A stretch of 45,348 nucleotides of DNA from JALXCH01 sp964495805 (GCA_964495805.1 CAZBWV010000004.1:1-45348); one strand, 5' to 3'. Positions 35,492 through 44,068 are shown, counted from the stretch's first letter. The notes: generated by a model from the sequence alone, not told the origin. Numbers and translations are program-made.

Positions 35492-36727
35492 TCATCGGCA
35501 AAAAAACTTCTTGAAGATGCGGCGGGAACCGCCGGAAAGAACAATCCAGCTCATCTTCCCGATCCATTTTACGAATGGTAGTGGGTCATCCATGGCAAAC
35601 TCGGCAAATGCTTTTTTCCCCTGGTAGCTTCTCAACCATTCCCGGAAGGTGATGGCACCTTCCTTCCGGTATGAAAAAAGCGCGCTTAAATCTTTTTCAA
35701 TGGATATCCATTTCACATTTTCCTGATATTCCGGGACGTCCGGTAACGGAAACCCCAGGCTATCCAGATAATAAAGGTAGGCAAAATTAATTCCGCTGGC
35801 ATAATCCAGATAATTCCACAGGCTGAATCGTGGATTCAGTTCAATTCCGTAAATTTTTTTTCGTATCGGGTCTTTCTTAAAATTAATTACCGCCATTCCC
35901 CGATACCCCACTTTCAGCAGAAAATTCTTCCCCAATTCTTCCATCTCCGGTTCACGCACCGAACGAACACACGCCCCCACACCATAATGAATGGGAGCGA
36001 CCCGAATTTTTTGTCCCACAAAAGTAATTACCTTTTCTCCGGTTCGGGAAATGTAGATATGTAGAGAAAAATTACTGGCATCATCCCCGTGAATATATTC
36101 CTGAATGACCACCCGTGGATCCACCTGTGCCAGGTAAGCATAGTGTTCCCGCAATTCCTTCTCGTTGTTTATCTGAAGCACTTTAATCCAGCCATATCTT
36201 TCCACAATGCGGGGGTCGCGCCATTTATGGGAATAAAATGGTTTAATGATACAGGGGTAATCCAGTTTTCGGGAAATTTCTTCCACATCCTGAATTGATT
36301 TCGGTACAAAAGTTTGCGGAACCGGAAAATCGTGCTGCAGTGCCAGCTCATCGAATCCTTCTTTGCTGGCAAATTTTTCAATTAACCGGGAATCGGGTAA
36401 AACGAACCGAAAGTGTTCGGTTAACTGTTCACCATAGCGTGCCAGAAACAGAGCCATCATATCGCTGGTGGGTATCAGAACACCGGGTGTTTGTTTATCC
36501 GGAACTTTTCCCAGTAAAAAACGCAGAAATTCGTCCGGCTGATTTTCCGGGTGGGGAGAGAGTAAAAATCGAGCATAACGGGAGGCGCTGGCAATGGTAT
36601 CGCGGGAATGGTACACCTGAAACACCGGGACACCTTCACGTCCCAGAGCCCGAATAATACCAAGTGCATTCAACGATCCTCCCAGGACAAAAGCAGGATT
36701 CGGCAGCTTCGATTGTTTTTCTATCAC
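35492..36727 (-). CDS. ATP-grasp domain protein (carboxylate-amine ligase type)
   Basis: 411 residues beginning with GTG at 36727; no good ribosome site, so the start is tentative. An N-terminal Rossmann-like pre-ATP-grasp region (FVLGGSLNALGIIRALGREG) is followed by the ATP-grasp fold (about 110-310): FASKEGFDELALQ, YPCIIKPFYSHKW with the ATP-binding Lys, VIQEYIHGDD, and the metal-binding ELNPRFSLWNY near 295-310. It resembles the predicted ATP-grasp group that forms amide or peptide-like bonds between a carboxylate and an amine. The substrates are unknown. Context (mntP, a small regulator) gives no hint; some relatives act in envelope polysaccharide or peptide natural-product synthesis. Confidence 0.82.
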   Translation of the reverse strand: MIEKQSKLPNPAFVLGGSLNALGIIRALGREGVPVFQVYHSRDTIASASRYARFLLSPHPENQPDEFLRFLLGKVPDKQTPGVLIPTSDMMALFLARYGEQLTEHFRFVLPDSRLIEKFASKEGFDELALQHDFPVPQTFVPKSIQDVEEISRKLDYPCIIKPFYSHKWRDPRIVERYGWIKVLQINNEKELREHYAYLAQVDPRVVIQEYIHGDDASNFSLHIYISRTGEKVITFVGQKIRVAPIHYGVGACVRSVREPEMEELGKNFLLKVGYRGMAVINFKKDPIRKKIYGIELNPRFSLWNYLDYASGINFAYLYYLDSLGFPLPDVPEYQENVKWISIEKDLSALFSYRKEGAITFREWLRSYQGKKAFAEFAMDDPLPFVKWIGKMSWIVLSGGSRRIFKKFFCR

Positions 36728-36995
36728 AATAGACCCGATTGAGTTTGGCCAGTATATAACACAAATTGTTGCTAATTAAACCACAACCTACAGATTTTAT
36801 GTTATGAATAGCACAATTCCAAATCGGAATTTTTAAATCCCGGTTAAATAGATTCAGGAAATTTTTCTCACACCAGGATGAAAAGTTCATAAAGGAAAAT
36901 AAAAAAAGCAATTCAACCAAACATAGGGAGTCTCTTCATCCGGGTATTCTCTGGGGAAAAATATTAATTCACCCAAAACCCGGAGGGAAGATGAA
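36728..36995. other. Intergenic region, no gene seen
   Basis: AT-rich DNA upstream of the ATP-grasp gene and downstream of the small regulator. It holds small inverted repeats (AATTCC/GGAATT near 36817-36832; CCGGGT 36940-36945 with ACCCGG 36978-36983) but no convincing ORF, RNA gene or promoter pair. Confidence 0.5.
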
Positions 36996-37033
36996 ACAAA
37001 AAAGGAGAGATGAAATACCCCACCTCTCCTTTT
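36996..37033 (-). terminator. Terminator of the small regulator gene
   Basis: AAAAGGAGAG (36999-37009 region) pairs with CTCTCCTTTT (37024-37033) around a 14-nt loop, followed on the minus strand by a T-rich TTTTTTGTTT tail. It lies 22 nt after the stop codon. Confidence 0.88.
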
Positions 37034-37055
37034 ATTTGTTGGAGTATTGCTTATT

Positions 37056-37238
37056 CTATTCAGCAGGGGAATAATAGCATCGTTTGGGTGAGATGACTTT
37101 CCCCTCTTTTTTCAGCCTGGAGATAATCTTCGACACTTCCTTGCTATCCAGACCGGTGGTTTTAGCCACATCACCGGGCCGCACCGGCTTCCCGGCTGAT
37201 TTCATGGCATCCAGTACAATTGTGATTTTATCTTCCAT
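37056..37238 (-). CDS. 60-residue winged helix-turn-helix DNA-binding protein
   Basis: A complete tiny gene: AGGAGG ribosome site 6 nt before ATG 37238 and its own terminator. The 60 residues fold as one winged helix: helix 1 (DKITIVLDAMKSAG), helix-turn-helix (PGDVAKTTGLDSKEVSKIISRLKKEG), then a short wing (KVISPKRCYYSPA). The helix-turn-helix resembles MarR/ArsR-like and TFE-like modules. There is no sensor domain; the single Cys near the wing is a possible redox or metal site. It is divergent from acetyl-CoA synthetase across a 354-nt spacer, so control of that gene, or of itself, is possible. No named family recognised. Confidence 0.82.
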   Translation of the reverse strand: MEDKITIVLDAMKSAGKPVRPGDVAKTTGLDSKEVSKIISRLKKEGKVISPKRCYYSPAE

Positions 37239-37445
37239 TCAAACCTCCTGAAGTTTAGTTCCTGATTGCATTTTTACTTCACCCACAGATTCCCCAAAAG
37301 CAATGGAATCGGTGGGAATCGTGCTATTTTTTCTTCTCAAAATAATATAACTCATCGCCTTTTTTCGAAAAAATAATTTTTTACTTTTTTCCGGGTGCAA
37401 ATCATTCCAGATGATGAAAAAATATTATTTTCACAAGGAAAATAG
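37239..37445. other. Divergent regulatory spacer upstream of acs
   Basis: AT-rich region with several A and T tracts (37329-37400) that could bend DNA. It must contain the promoter of the small regulator; no clear box pair was found on that strand. No ORF stands out. Confidence 0.45.
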
Positions 37446-37474
37446 TTGGCAACTCCCAACAAACTTTTTATATT
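37446..37474 (+). promoter_or_regulatory. Predicted promoter of acetyl-CoA synthetase
   Basis: TTGGCA (37446-37451), a 17-nt spacer, and TATATT (37469-37474). Transcription near 37481 would give a leader of about 110 nt, which includes a small hairpin CGGGCA/TGCCCG (37512-37517 with 37531-37536). Confidence 0.6.
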
Positions 37475-37592
37475 TGCTTCATCTTGTACTATTACACAAT
37501 CCTGACCCTTCCGGGCATACTTTTACTTTCTGCCCGTACGTGGGGTATCTTTTCCTGTTTCCACGGTTAACCCAAAATATGGAGGTACATTT

Positions 37593-39488
37593 ATGGCCAC
37601 GAATCATCAGCAGGAGATTTATTATCCATCCCCGGAGGTGGTGGAGAGGGCACACATTAAAGAATACGATGATCTGTACAAACGTTCTATTGAAGACCGG
37701 GAAGGCTTCTGGGCGGAACAGGCAGAAAAGCTGGAATGGTTCAAAAAATGGGACAAAGTGCTGGACGATAGCAATCCACCTTTTTACAAATGGTTTGTGG
37801 GCGGAAAAATTAACATCGTTCACAATGCCATCGACCGGCATTTAAAAACCTGGCGACGGAACAAACTGGCACTCATCTGGGAAGGGGAACCGGGCGATGT
37901 GCGCACCTACTCGTACCACGCTTTAAACCGGGAGGTTTCCAAATTTGCCAATGTGCTGAAAAGCATGGGGGTACAAAAGGGGGATATTGTTACCATTTAC
38001 ATGCCACAGATACCGGAACTGGCAATTGCCATGCTGGCCTGTGCAAAGATCGGAGCTGCCCATTCGGTGGTGTACGGAGGGTTTTCCGTGGAAGCACTGG
38101 CCGAGCGCATTGCCGATGCGGGCAGTCGCGTTCTGATTACCGCTGACGGGGGCTGGCGCCGGGGCAAAATCACCAATCTAAAAGAAATCGCCAACGAAGC
38201 CATGCGCCGTTCCCCTACCATCGAGGTATGTATTACGGTAAAACGTACTGGCCAGGACGTGTATATGGAGAACGACCGGGATTTTTGGTACCACGATCTG
38301 ATGGCATTACCGGTTGCCAACGCCAGATGCGAAACCGAAGTCATGGATGCCGAAGACATGCTGTTCATCCTGTACACTTCCGGGACCACCGGACGTCCCA
38401 AAGGGGTAGTCCACACCCACGGTGGGTATGCCGTGTACACTTCCACCACTCATCGGTTTGTATTCGACATCAAGGATGAAGACCGCTGGTGGTGTGCGGC
38501 CGATCCCGGCTGGATTACCGGGCACAGCTACATTATATATGGTCCGCTGATTAACGGTGCCACGGTCATGATGTACGAAGGTGCGCCCAATCATCCCTAT
38601 CCCAACCGCTGGTGGCAGATGATTGAAAAATATGGAATTACCATTTTGTACACCTCACCCACCGCCATTCGTGGACTGATGCGATTTGGTGAGGCCTGGC
38701 CCAATCGGCACGATTTAAGCTCCCTGCGCCTGTTAGGCTCGGTCGGCGAACCTATCAATCCGGAAGCCTGGCGTTGGTACTATCGTGTAATCGGAAAAGA
38801 GAAATGTCCCATCATGGATACCTGGTGGCAAACCGAAACGGGTGGATTCATGATTACCCCTCTACCCATTACCCCGCTCAAACCGGGCTCCGCTACCAAA
38901 CCGTTTTTTGGCAACGAAGTGGCTGTGGTGGACGATAAAGGGAACGAAGTAAAACCCGGTGAAGAAGGAAAGCTGGTGATCAAGGCTCCCTGGCCGGGAA
39001 TGGCGCGTACTATTTATAAAGACCCGGAACGATTTAAAGAGATTTACTGGAAGGATTACCAGAAACAGGGCTGGTACAAAACCGGCGATTCCGCACGGAT
39101 CGACGAAGATGGGTACATCTGGATTATCGGACGGATCGATGATGTCATCAAAGTTAGCGGATACCGGTTAGGAACCGCAGAGATTGAAAGCGCCCTGGTA
39201 AGCCATCCCGCAGTAGCGGAAGCTGCAGCCATTGCTCTTCCCCATGAGTTGAAAGGGAATGCCATCCATGCCTTTGTCATTCTAAAAGCAGGGGAAACCG
39301 GTAGCAAAGAGCTGGAAGAACAATTGAAGGAACATGTCAGTCACGAGCTGGGACCAATCGCTCGACCGGAGGAAATTCGTTTCGTGGATTCGCTGCCCAA
39401 AACACGGAGCGGAAAAATCATGCGACGGGTACTAAAAGCAAGAGCGCTGGGACAGGACGAAGGCGATTTAACCACCCTGGAAGAATAA
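37593..39488 (+). CDS. acs: Acetyl-CoA synthetase (acetate-CoA ligase, AMP-forming)
   Basis: 631 residues, slightly shorter than the roughly 650 of typical enzymes. It activates acetate with ATP and CoA through acetyl-AMP. Motifs in order: the N-terminal WFVGGKINIVHNAIDRH; the phosphate loop YTSGTTGRPKGVVHTHGGY; the adenylation-core DTWWQTETGGF; the hinge GRIDDVIKVSGYRLGTAEIE; and the catalytic lysine in PKTRSGKIMRR (Lys608). That lysine is the site that acetylation silences in related enzymes. GGAGGT lies 7 nt before ATG. The long leader, divergent small regulator and dedicated terminator suggest individual control. A propionyl- or other short-chain preference cannot be excluded. Confidence 0.94.
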   Translation: MATNHQQEIYYPSPEVVERAHIKEYDDLYKRSIEDREGFWAEQAEKLEWFKKWDKVLDDSNPPFYKWFVGGKINIVHNAIDRHLKTWRRNKLALIWEGEPGDVRTYSYHALNREVSKFANVLKSMGVQKGDIVTIYMPQIPELAIAMLACAKIGAAHSVVYGGFSVEALAERIADAGSRVLITADGGWRRGKITNLKEIANEAMRRSPTIEVCITVKRTGQDVYMENDRDFWYHDLMALPVANARCETEVMDAEDMLFILYTSGTTGRPKGVVHTHGGYAVYTSTTHRFVFDIKDEDRWWCAADPGWITGHSYIIYGPLINGATVMMYEGAPNHPYPNRWWQMIEKYGITILYTSPTAIRGLMRFGEAWPNRHDLSSLRLLGSVGEPINPEAWRWYYRVIGKEKCPIMDTWWQTETGGFMITPLPITPLKPGSATKPFFGNEVAVVDDKGNEVKPGEEGKLVIKAPWPGMARTIYKDPERFKEIYWKDYQKQGWYKTGDSARIDEDGYIWIIGRIDDVIKVSGYRLGTAEIESALVSHPAVAEAAAIALPHELKGNAIHAFVILKAGETGSKELEEQLKEHVSHELGPIARPEEIRFVDSLPKTRSGKIMRRVLKARALGQDEGDLTTLEE

Positions 39489-39500
39489 CTCCATCCGAGA

Positions 39501-39534
39501 CAGGTCGGGGGCTCTCCCTGACCTGTTCATTTTA
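39501..39534 (+). terminator. Rho-independent terminator of acs
   Basis: ACAGGTC (39501-39507) pairs with GACCTGT (39521-39527), extended by GGG/CCC past a bulge, then TTCATTTT. It lies 12 nt after the stop codon. Confidence 0.85.
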
Positions 39535-39541
39535 AGAATAA

Positions 39542-39736
39542 TTACACCAGTGCCGGATCTTCCTGAATCTCATCGGTTCGACGATAAGAACAGCACAATA
39601 TTTCAAAATCCCGTAAGTTGCGAATGGGATCAAAACCAGCCTCAAACCGCGTACGGCACTCCAACGCCTTCTTGACGCCCTGGGGACAAATCATGTCCAT
39701 TACCGGACAATAGCGAGGGTCTTCCTTTATTTCCAT
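39542..39736 (-). CDS. Small cysteine-containing protein, function unknown
   Basis: 64 residues from ATG 39736 (AAGAGGTG ribosome site upstream; the longer in-frame start at 39769 has none). Five cysteines: Cys10 and Cys17 in YCPVMDMICPQG, Cys27, and the pair Cys48-Cys49 near the end. Spacing suggests a bound metal or Fe-S cluster, or a redox pair. It has no signal peptide. It converges on acs and lies upstream of mutY on the same strand. I recognise no family. Confidence 0.65.
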   Translation of the reverse strand: MEIKEDPRYCPVMDMICPQGVKKALECRTRFEAGFDPIRNLRDFEILCCSYRRTDEIQEDPALV

Positions 39737-39920
39737 AATGCACCTCTTGTTTCCATTCACTATCGGCACGGAGACCGATTCGATTTACTTTTAAAATAAC
39801 AAAAAATTCCACAGGAACAAGGTTTTTCTGGAGCGGCTCAAAAAAACCAATTACCAATTATGGTTCAATTTTTGAATTGATGAGAGCAACGGGAATTTGT
39901 TTTTTCCTGCGCTCCTCTGC

Positions 39921-41015
39921 TCATTGGTGCAGGATGTGTTTATTCTCTTTAAGCCAGTGTTTCAATAACGGAATAAACTTGTGATTGGCACCGGGAAACG
40001 CAAATCGCCCCAGCGTGCCAGGCGATACCCAGCGGAAATCCACCGGGCCGTTTAACCGGACTCGCCCGTTCTGGTAAATACAGACGTAAACGGTCAGGCG
40101 AATTTTGAAATGGGAATAGGTATGTTTAACAGTTGTTAATAAATGGAATGGTCTTACCCGTAGATTCACCTCTTCCTGAATTTCCCGAACACAGGCTTTT
40201 TCCGGAGATTCCCCCGACCGGATTTTCCCTCCGGGGAATTCCCACAAGCCCCCCAACAATCCCTGTGATTTTCGGCGGGTGATCAGTAATTTCCCCTTTT
40301 TAACCACTACACCCACGGCAATTTCGTACTCCGGAATCGATTTTCGGGGAGAGCGCACGGGAATCCGTGAGACCATCTCTTCCCTCCGCGCACGACAGAA
40401 GTTGGCGACCGGACAATGCTGGCAATCAGGACGACGGGGCACACATACTGTTGCTCCCAGTTCCATCATAGCCTGATTAAAATTCCCCGGTTCCCTCCGG
40501 TCCAGTAAAAGCTCCGCTTTCGCCCGAATCTGCCTGAGCGTCTCCCGCTCCTTGATGGGAGATGTGAAAAGAAACAGACGGGCTATAACCCGTTTCACGT
40601 TTCCATCCACCACTGCCAGCGGCTGGTTTAAACCAATGCTCAGTACCGCCGAAGCGATGTAATCGCCCACTCCGGGGAGTGCCCGAAATTGATCATATTG
40701 CGCAGGAATTTGCCCGTGGAATTTTTCCACGACCATGCGAGCCGCCCGATGAAAATTGCGTACCCGGGAGTAATACCCCAGTCCTTCCCATATTTTCAGA
40801 ACGTCTTCTTCCGTTGCTTCCGCAACGCTTTCCAGGGAAGGGAAACGGTTTAAAAAACGAGAATAATACCGAAGCACGGTTTGCACCTGGGTTTGCTGCA
40901 ACATGACCTCAGAAAGCCATACCTCATAAAGTGAGGGATGTTGCCGCCAGGGTAACTTCCGTTGATTCACAGAGAACCAGTCGAGTAGTTGCTGACGAAA
41001 TTGTTCAACATCCAT
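39921..41015 (-). CDS. mutY: A/G-specific adenine glycosylase MutY
   Basis: 364 residues. It removes adenine mispaired with 8-oxoguanine in base excision repair. The glycosylase domain has catalytic Glu36 (LSEVMLQQTQV), the helix-hairpin-helix LPGVGDYIASA and catalytic Asp137 (VVDGNVKR). The 4Fe-4S loop follows as C-x6-C-x2-C-x5-C (CVPRRPDCQHCPVANFC). The C-terminal NUDIX-like domain, which recognises 8-oxoguanine, shows GGLWEFPGGKIRSGE with an intact-looking REIQEEV helix. Ribosome site is poor. The gene upstream on the same strand ends in a strong terminator, so mutY should have its own promoter in 41016-41106. Confidence 0.95.
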   Translation of the reverse strand: MDVEQFRQQLLDWFSVNQRKLPWRQHPSLYEVWLSEVMLQQTQVQTVLRYYSRFLNRFPSLESVAEATEEDVLKIWEGLGYYSRVRNFHRAARMVVEKFHGQIPAQYDQFRALPGVGDYIASAVLSIGLNQPLAVVDGNVKRVIARLFLFTSPIKERETLRQIRAKAELLLDRREPGNFNQAMMELGATVCVPRRPDCQHCPVANFCRARREEMVSRIPVRSPRKSIPEYEIAVGVVVKKGKLLITRRKSQGLLGGLWEFPGGKIRSGESPEKACVREIQEEVNLRVRPFHLLTTVKHTYSHFKIRLTVYVCIYQNGRVRLNGPVDFRWVSPGTLGRFAFPGANHKFIPLLKHWLKENKHILHQ

Positions 41016-41106
41016 GCGGGAAAATCCGGTTTCCGTTTTTTCATATAATTCTTTGCATCCGGATTGGAAATGTAATCAGAAAATAATCAGGAAAGAATGA
41101 GAGGAT

Positions 41107-41145
41107 AAAAAAATTGGGAGCAAGGTTCAGGGGGCCCTTGCTCCC
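41107..41145 (-). terminator. Strong terminator of the 101-residue unknown gene
   Basis: GGGAGCAAGG (41116-41125) pairs with CCTTGCTCCC (41136-41145) over a 10-nt loop; the minus strand continues AATTTTTTT. A second 7-bp hairpin, GTTAGGT/ACCTAAC (41154-41187), lies between it and the stop codon. Confidence 0.92.
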
Positions 41146-41219
41146 GGGTATGCGTTAGGTGAGGGGTGCGAAATAGACCTACCTAACAGAATTTTATGAA
41201 ACCTCCCTATTTTCACTGA

Positions 41220-41525
41220 TTAGTAGATTACCCAGACATCATCAGTGGTAAATTCCTTTTTAGCATGATAGTCTAATCCGGTTAAATTCATACCATTGGT
41301 CGCTTTGTACGCGTAGAATTCCATCTTGTGCCCGCTGGGTAAACGAATTTCCAGACTATGACCCGGTTGAAGAATGTCGTGCAAATCTCCTAACGTGTTT
41401 TTAGCTATCCAGATCACCTGTCCGGAACGATTAACGATCCGTACCCGATAAAAACCGTTAATCTTTTTACTCCGATCTCCCACCAGAGTGATCTTCCGCA
41501 GGGGTTTTAATATCATTTCCAGCAT
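41220..41525 (-). CDS. 101-residue protein of unknown function
   Basis: GGAGG lies 10 nt before ATG 41525 (an ATG three codons in is also possible). The product is basic at the N-terminus (MILKPLRKITLVGDRSKK) and then mostly beta-strand (GFYRVRIVNRSGQVIWIAK, SLEIRLPSGHKMEFYAYK), ending DDVWVIY. It has no cysteine, signal peptide or membrane segment, and looks like a single small beta-barrel or sandwich. It is an isolated single-gene unit with a strong terminator. I recognise no family. Confidence 0.65.
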   Translation of the reverse strand: MLEMILKPLRKITLVGDRSKKINGFYRVRIVNRSGQVIWIAKNTLGDLHDILQPGHSLEIRLPSGHKMEFYAYKATNGMNLTGLDYHAKKEFTTDDVWVIY

Positions 41526-41725
41526 GTTTCATAGACCTCCACTTCGTGATTATATATTAGCAAGCAATATGCCAACAATTGTGCGTCTTTCTAACATCAA
41601 AAAAATCAGTGGATTACAAAAAAATCACTTTGTGGGATTTTTTAAAAATGTATCAAAAACGAAACATAATTGTGCAACAGGCGGGAATATTTCCAATTAT
41701 CCGCATCTCTAAGACCGCATTGCAA

Positions 41726-41754
41726 CAAAAAAGGCGCCTGATTTACCGGCGCCT
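41726..41754 (-). terminator. Rho-independent terminator of the hypA-hypB operon
   Basis: AGGCGCC (41732-41738) pairs with GGCGCCT (41748-41754), 9-nt loop, then T6 on the minus strand. It lies about 30 nt after the hypB stop. Confidence 0.9.
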
Positions 41755-41784
41755 GAGAGAAAAAAAACGATGTTTCTGATTTAA

Positions 41785-42447
41785 TTAACTTCGAAATTGC
41801 TCGATCTTCCCGGAAAGCCAGTCCACCCACCGGTCAATCCCCTCTCCCGTGCGACAGGAAGTTTCGAATATGGTTAAATTGGGATTGATGCTCAGAGCAT
41901 TCTTACGAATAGTATCCATATCAAATTCCACATAAGGCAATAAATCAATTTTGTTCACGACCATGACATCGGAAACCCGGAACATTTTGGGATATTTCAA
42001 CGGCTTATCGTCCCCTTCGGTGGTACTGACCACCACAATTTTCATGTGCTCGCCCAGATCGTAGTTGGAAGGACACACCAGATTCCCCACATTCTCAATC
42101 ACCAGCAGATCCAGAGCTTTCACATCAATATTTTCCACAGCATTTTGAATAAGGTTGGCTTCTAAATGGCAGCCACCTTTGGTAACGATTTGCACCGCCG
42201 GTACATTAAACCGGGATATGCGCCGGGCATCCAGATCGGTTTGTACATCTCCTTCAATGACCGCAATGCGGTATTTGTCGTGCAACTTCTCCAGGGTTTT
42301 CTCTAAAAGACTGGTTTTTCCGGAACCCGGAGAACTGAGCAGATTAAATACAAACACCCCCGCCTGGCGAAAAAACTCCCGATTCTCCGCAGCAATATCA
42401 TCATTTTTCTTTAAAATCTGGCGTTCAACGGTGATCACCTGTCCCAT
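41785..42447 (-). CDS. hypB: Hydrogenase nickel-incorporation GTPase HypB
   Basis: 220 residues from ATG 42447, chosen because GGAGGT lies 9 nt upstream; ATG 42453 is only 3 nt from it. HypB uses GTP to deliver nickel to [NiFe]-hydrogenase (with HypA), and in some bacteria to urease. Motifs: P-loop SSPGSGKTSLLE, switch region IEGDVQTDLDARR, the metal-binding GGCHLEAN (Cys-His at the dimer interface), and the guanine-specificity NKIDLLPY. It lacks the His-rich nickel-storage or CxxCGC N-terminus of some homologues. Its start overlaps the end of hypA by 23 nt, so the two are translationally coupled. Confidence 0.95.
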   Translation of the reverse strand: MGQVITVERQILKKNDDIAAENREFFRQAGVFVFNLLSSPGSGKTSLLEKTLEKLHDKYRIAVIEGDVQTDLDARRISRFNVPAVQIVTKGGCHLEANLIQNAVENIDVKALDLLVIENVGNLVCPSNYDLGEHMKIVVVSTTEGDDKPLKYPKMFRVSDVMVVNKIDLLPYVEFDMDTIRKNALSINPNLTIFETSCRTGEGIDRWVDWLSGKIEQFRS

Positions 42448-42790
42448 TTTCATCTACCTCCAATTCGCTCACTTTAAGTTCCTGTCCACCTAACACCTGT
42501 ACCCGGGTGGAACCACATTTTGGACAAACAAACGCATATTTTTCAATGTGAAACTCCTCCCCACACTCCTGACACCGACCGGTTAACGGAACGTTGCGAA
42601 TATGAATTTTGGCACCGCGATAGGGAGTGGTTTCGATGATAGCATTAAAACAGAACTCCAGGGATTCCGGAACCACAGCGGTGAGTTCCCCTACTTCTAC
42701 GGTTACCGAAACCAACCGACGGTTCTCGTCCTCTCCCAGCGTCTCCCGAATGATTTCCACTATGCTCTCGGCAATGGACATCTCGTGCAT
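42425..42790 (-). CDS. hypA: Hydrogenase nickel-incorporation protein HypA
   Basis: 121 residues from ATG 42790. I prefer this start over ATG 42802 because HypA binds nickel through its N-terminal Met-His (MHEMSIAES) and a longer N-terminus would bury it; GGGA lies about 7 nt upstream. The zinc site is two CxxC pairs (Cys73/Cys76 in CQEC, Cys89/Cys92 in CPKC). It hands nickel to the hydrogenase large subunit with HypB. No hydrogenase structural gene or hypC-F is present in the window, so the client must be elsewhere. Confidence 0.94.
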   Translation of the reverse strand: MHEMSIAESIVEIIRETLGEDENRRLVSVTVEVGELTAVVPESLEFCFNAIIETTPYRGAKIHIRNVPLTGRCQECGEEFHIEKYAFVCPKCGSTRVQVLGGQELKVSELEVDENGTGDHR

Positions 42791-42865
42791 GGTAAGTCCC
42801 ATATTTTTCTTAATATATGAAGGGAGAGGAAAATTTTCAAGCAGGAAAGGGAAAAGAACTGGCTG

Positions 42866-44068
42866 TTATTGCAACTTCTCAACAAATTTTTTAACCACTT
42901 TACCCAGTTGCAAACTTTTTTTACCGGTGATGAGCAGGGAAGTGTGGGGTTCCAGGAAATGCATCATCAAATCATCTAAATTGGCCAGGTTTTTACAATG
43001 CTGCACCACTTTGGGATGGTGATTCATTTTCTTGACTCCTTCACCCACCAATCTGGCGGACTCGCCCACAGTGATAATCACATCAATGGGAAGAGCAGAA
43101 ACAAAGTATCCCAGATTTCGATGAACCACTTCGGTTTTAGCTCCGGGATCTTCCAGATCTCCCAGAATAAGCACAACTTTGCGGGAATATTTTTTAAACT
43201 GTACCAGGGATTCGATGGCTTTGCCCACTGAGTTCACCGTAGCGGTGTAAGAATAATCCAGCAAGTACACATCTTTCAAATGAATCAACCCCCCGCGACC
43301 GGGTAAAAGCTGAAAACGGGTCTCCAGCGCATCACGAATCTCCTCAAATTCAATTCCCAGAACTCGTGCCACAGCAATGGCTGCCAGCGCATTTAAAACC
43401 GATGTAATGCTAAATACCGGCAGTTTAAACGAATAGTAATCGTTCACCACAAAGGATATTCCTTCAGGACCCAGAAACTGAATCTGAGAGGCACTAAAAT
43501 GAGCGTTGCGATTCAGACCAAATTTAACCACTCGCGAAGTGGGAGAGAACGATTCCATACCACTAACCAGATCGTCATCCACATTTAAAATGGCAAATCC
43601 ATCCTCCGGAAGGCTGCGAATAAGCTCCACCTTGGCATCGGCCAACAAATACTTGTCCCCTAAATTGGATAGATGCGCCTCACCAATGTTGGTAATCACT
43701 CCAATATTAGGCTGAGCCACTTCCACAGCCAGTTTAAACTGTTCGGGATTGATGATTCCCAGTTCCAGCACAGCAAACTGGTAGGAATCGTTGAGTTTCA
43801 ATATGGTGGAGGATACGGTAGAGGCACTGTGGCAATCCAGCGGGGTTTCCAGAATTTTCCCTTTTTCGGAGAGAATGGTGGTAATCATCCGCTTGGTGGT
43901 GGTTTTCCCTTCCGATCCAGCGATACCAATTACCGGAATCCGAAACGCCCGACGCTTTTCTTTTATCTTACGCAGATTGAGCAGGACGTAGTCCATATAC
44001 TCGGGCGAGGGATTAAGAGTAATCTCCTCGGAATAGATGTTGTCAGTCGGCCCGTTTTCTGGTTTCAT
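42866..44068 (-). CDS. MurF-like Mur ligase lacking the N-terminal domain
   Basis: 400 residues from ATG 44068 (CAGG 6 nt upstream; an in-frame TTG at 44074 is less likely). The ATP-binding central domain begins at once: GIAGSEGKTTTKRM, P-loop 51-59, where a typical MurF has it after about 105 residues. Next are LELGIINPEQF and VITNIGEAHLSNLGD (the conserved GxAH), and the C-terminal domain with GRGG, LLDYSYTATVNSVGKAI (replacing the DxYNANP of MurF) and VLILGDLEDPG. Mur ligases join an amino compound to a carboxylate using ATP. Without the UDP-binding N-domain it probably does not use ordinary UDP-MurNAc-tripeptide; a different substrate, or a partner subunit, is possible. Whether a canonical murF exists elsewhere cannot be seen. 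Confidence 0.78.
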   Translation of the reverse strand: MKPENGPTDNIYSEEITLNPSPEYMDYVLLNLRKIKEKRRAFRIPVIGIAGSEGKTTTKRMITTILSEKGKILETPLDCHSASTVSSTILKLNDSYQFAVLELGIINPEQFKLAVEVAQPNIGVITNIGEAHLSNLGDKYLLADAKVELIRSLPEDGFAILNVDDDLVSGMESFSPTSRVVKFGLNRNAHFSASQIQFLGPEGISFVVNDYYSFKLPVFSITSVLNALAAIAVARVLGIEFEEIRDALETRFQLLPGRGGLIHLKDVYLLDYSYTATVNSVGKAIESLVQFKKYSRKVVLILGDLEDPGAKTEVVHRNLGYFVSALPIDVIITVGESARLVGEGVKKMNHHPKVVQHCKNLANLDDLMMHFLEPHTSLLITGKKSLQLGKVVKKFVEKLQ

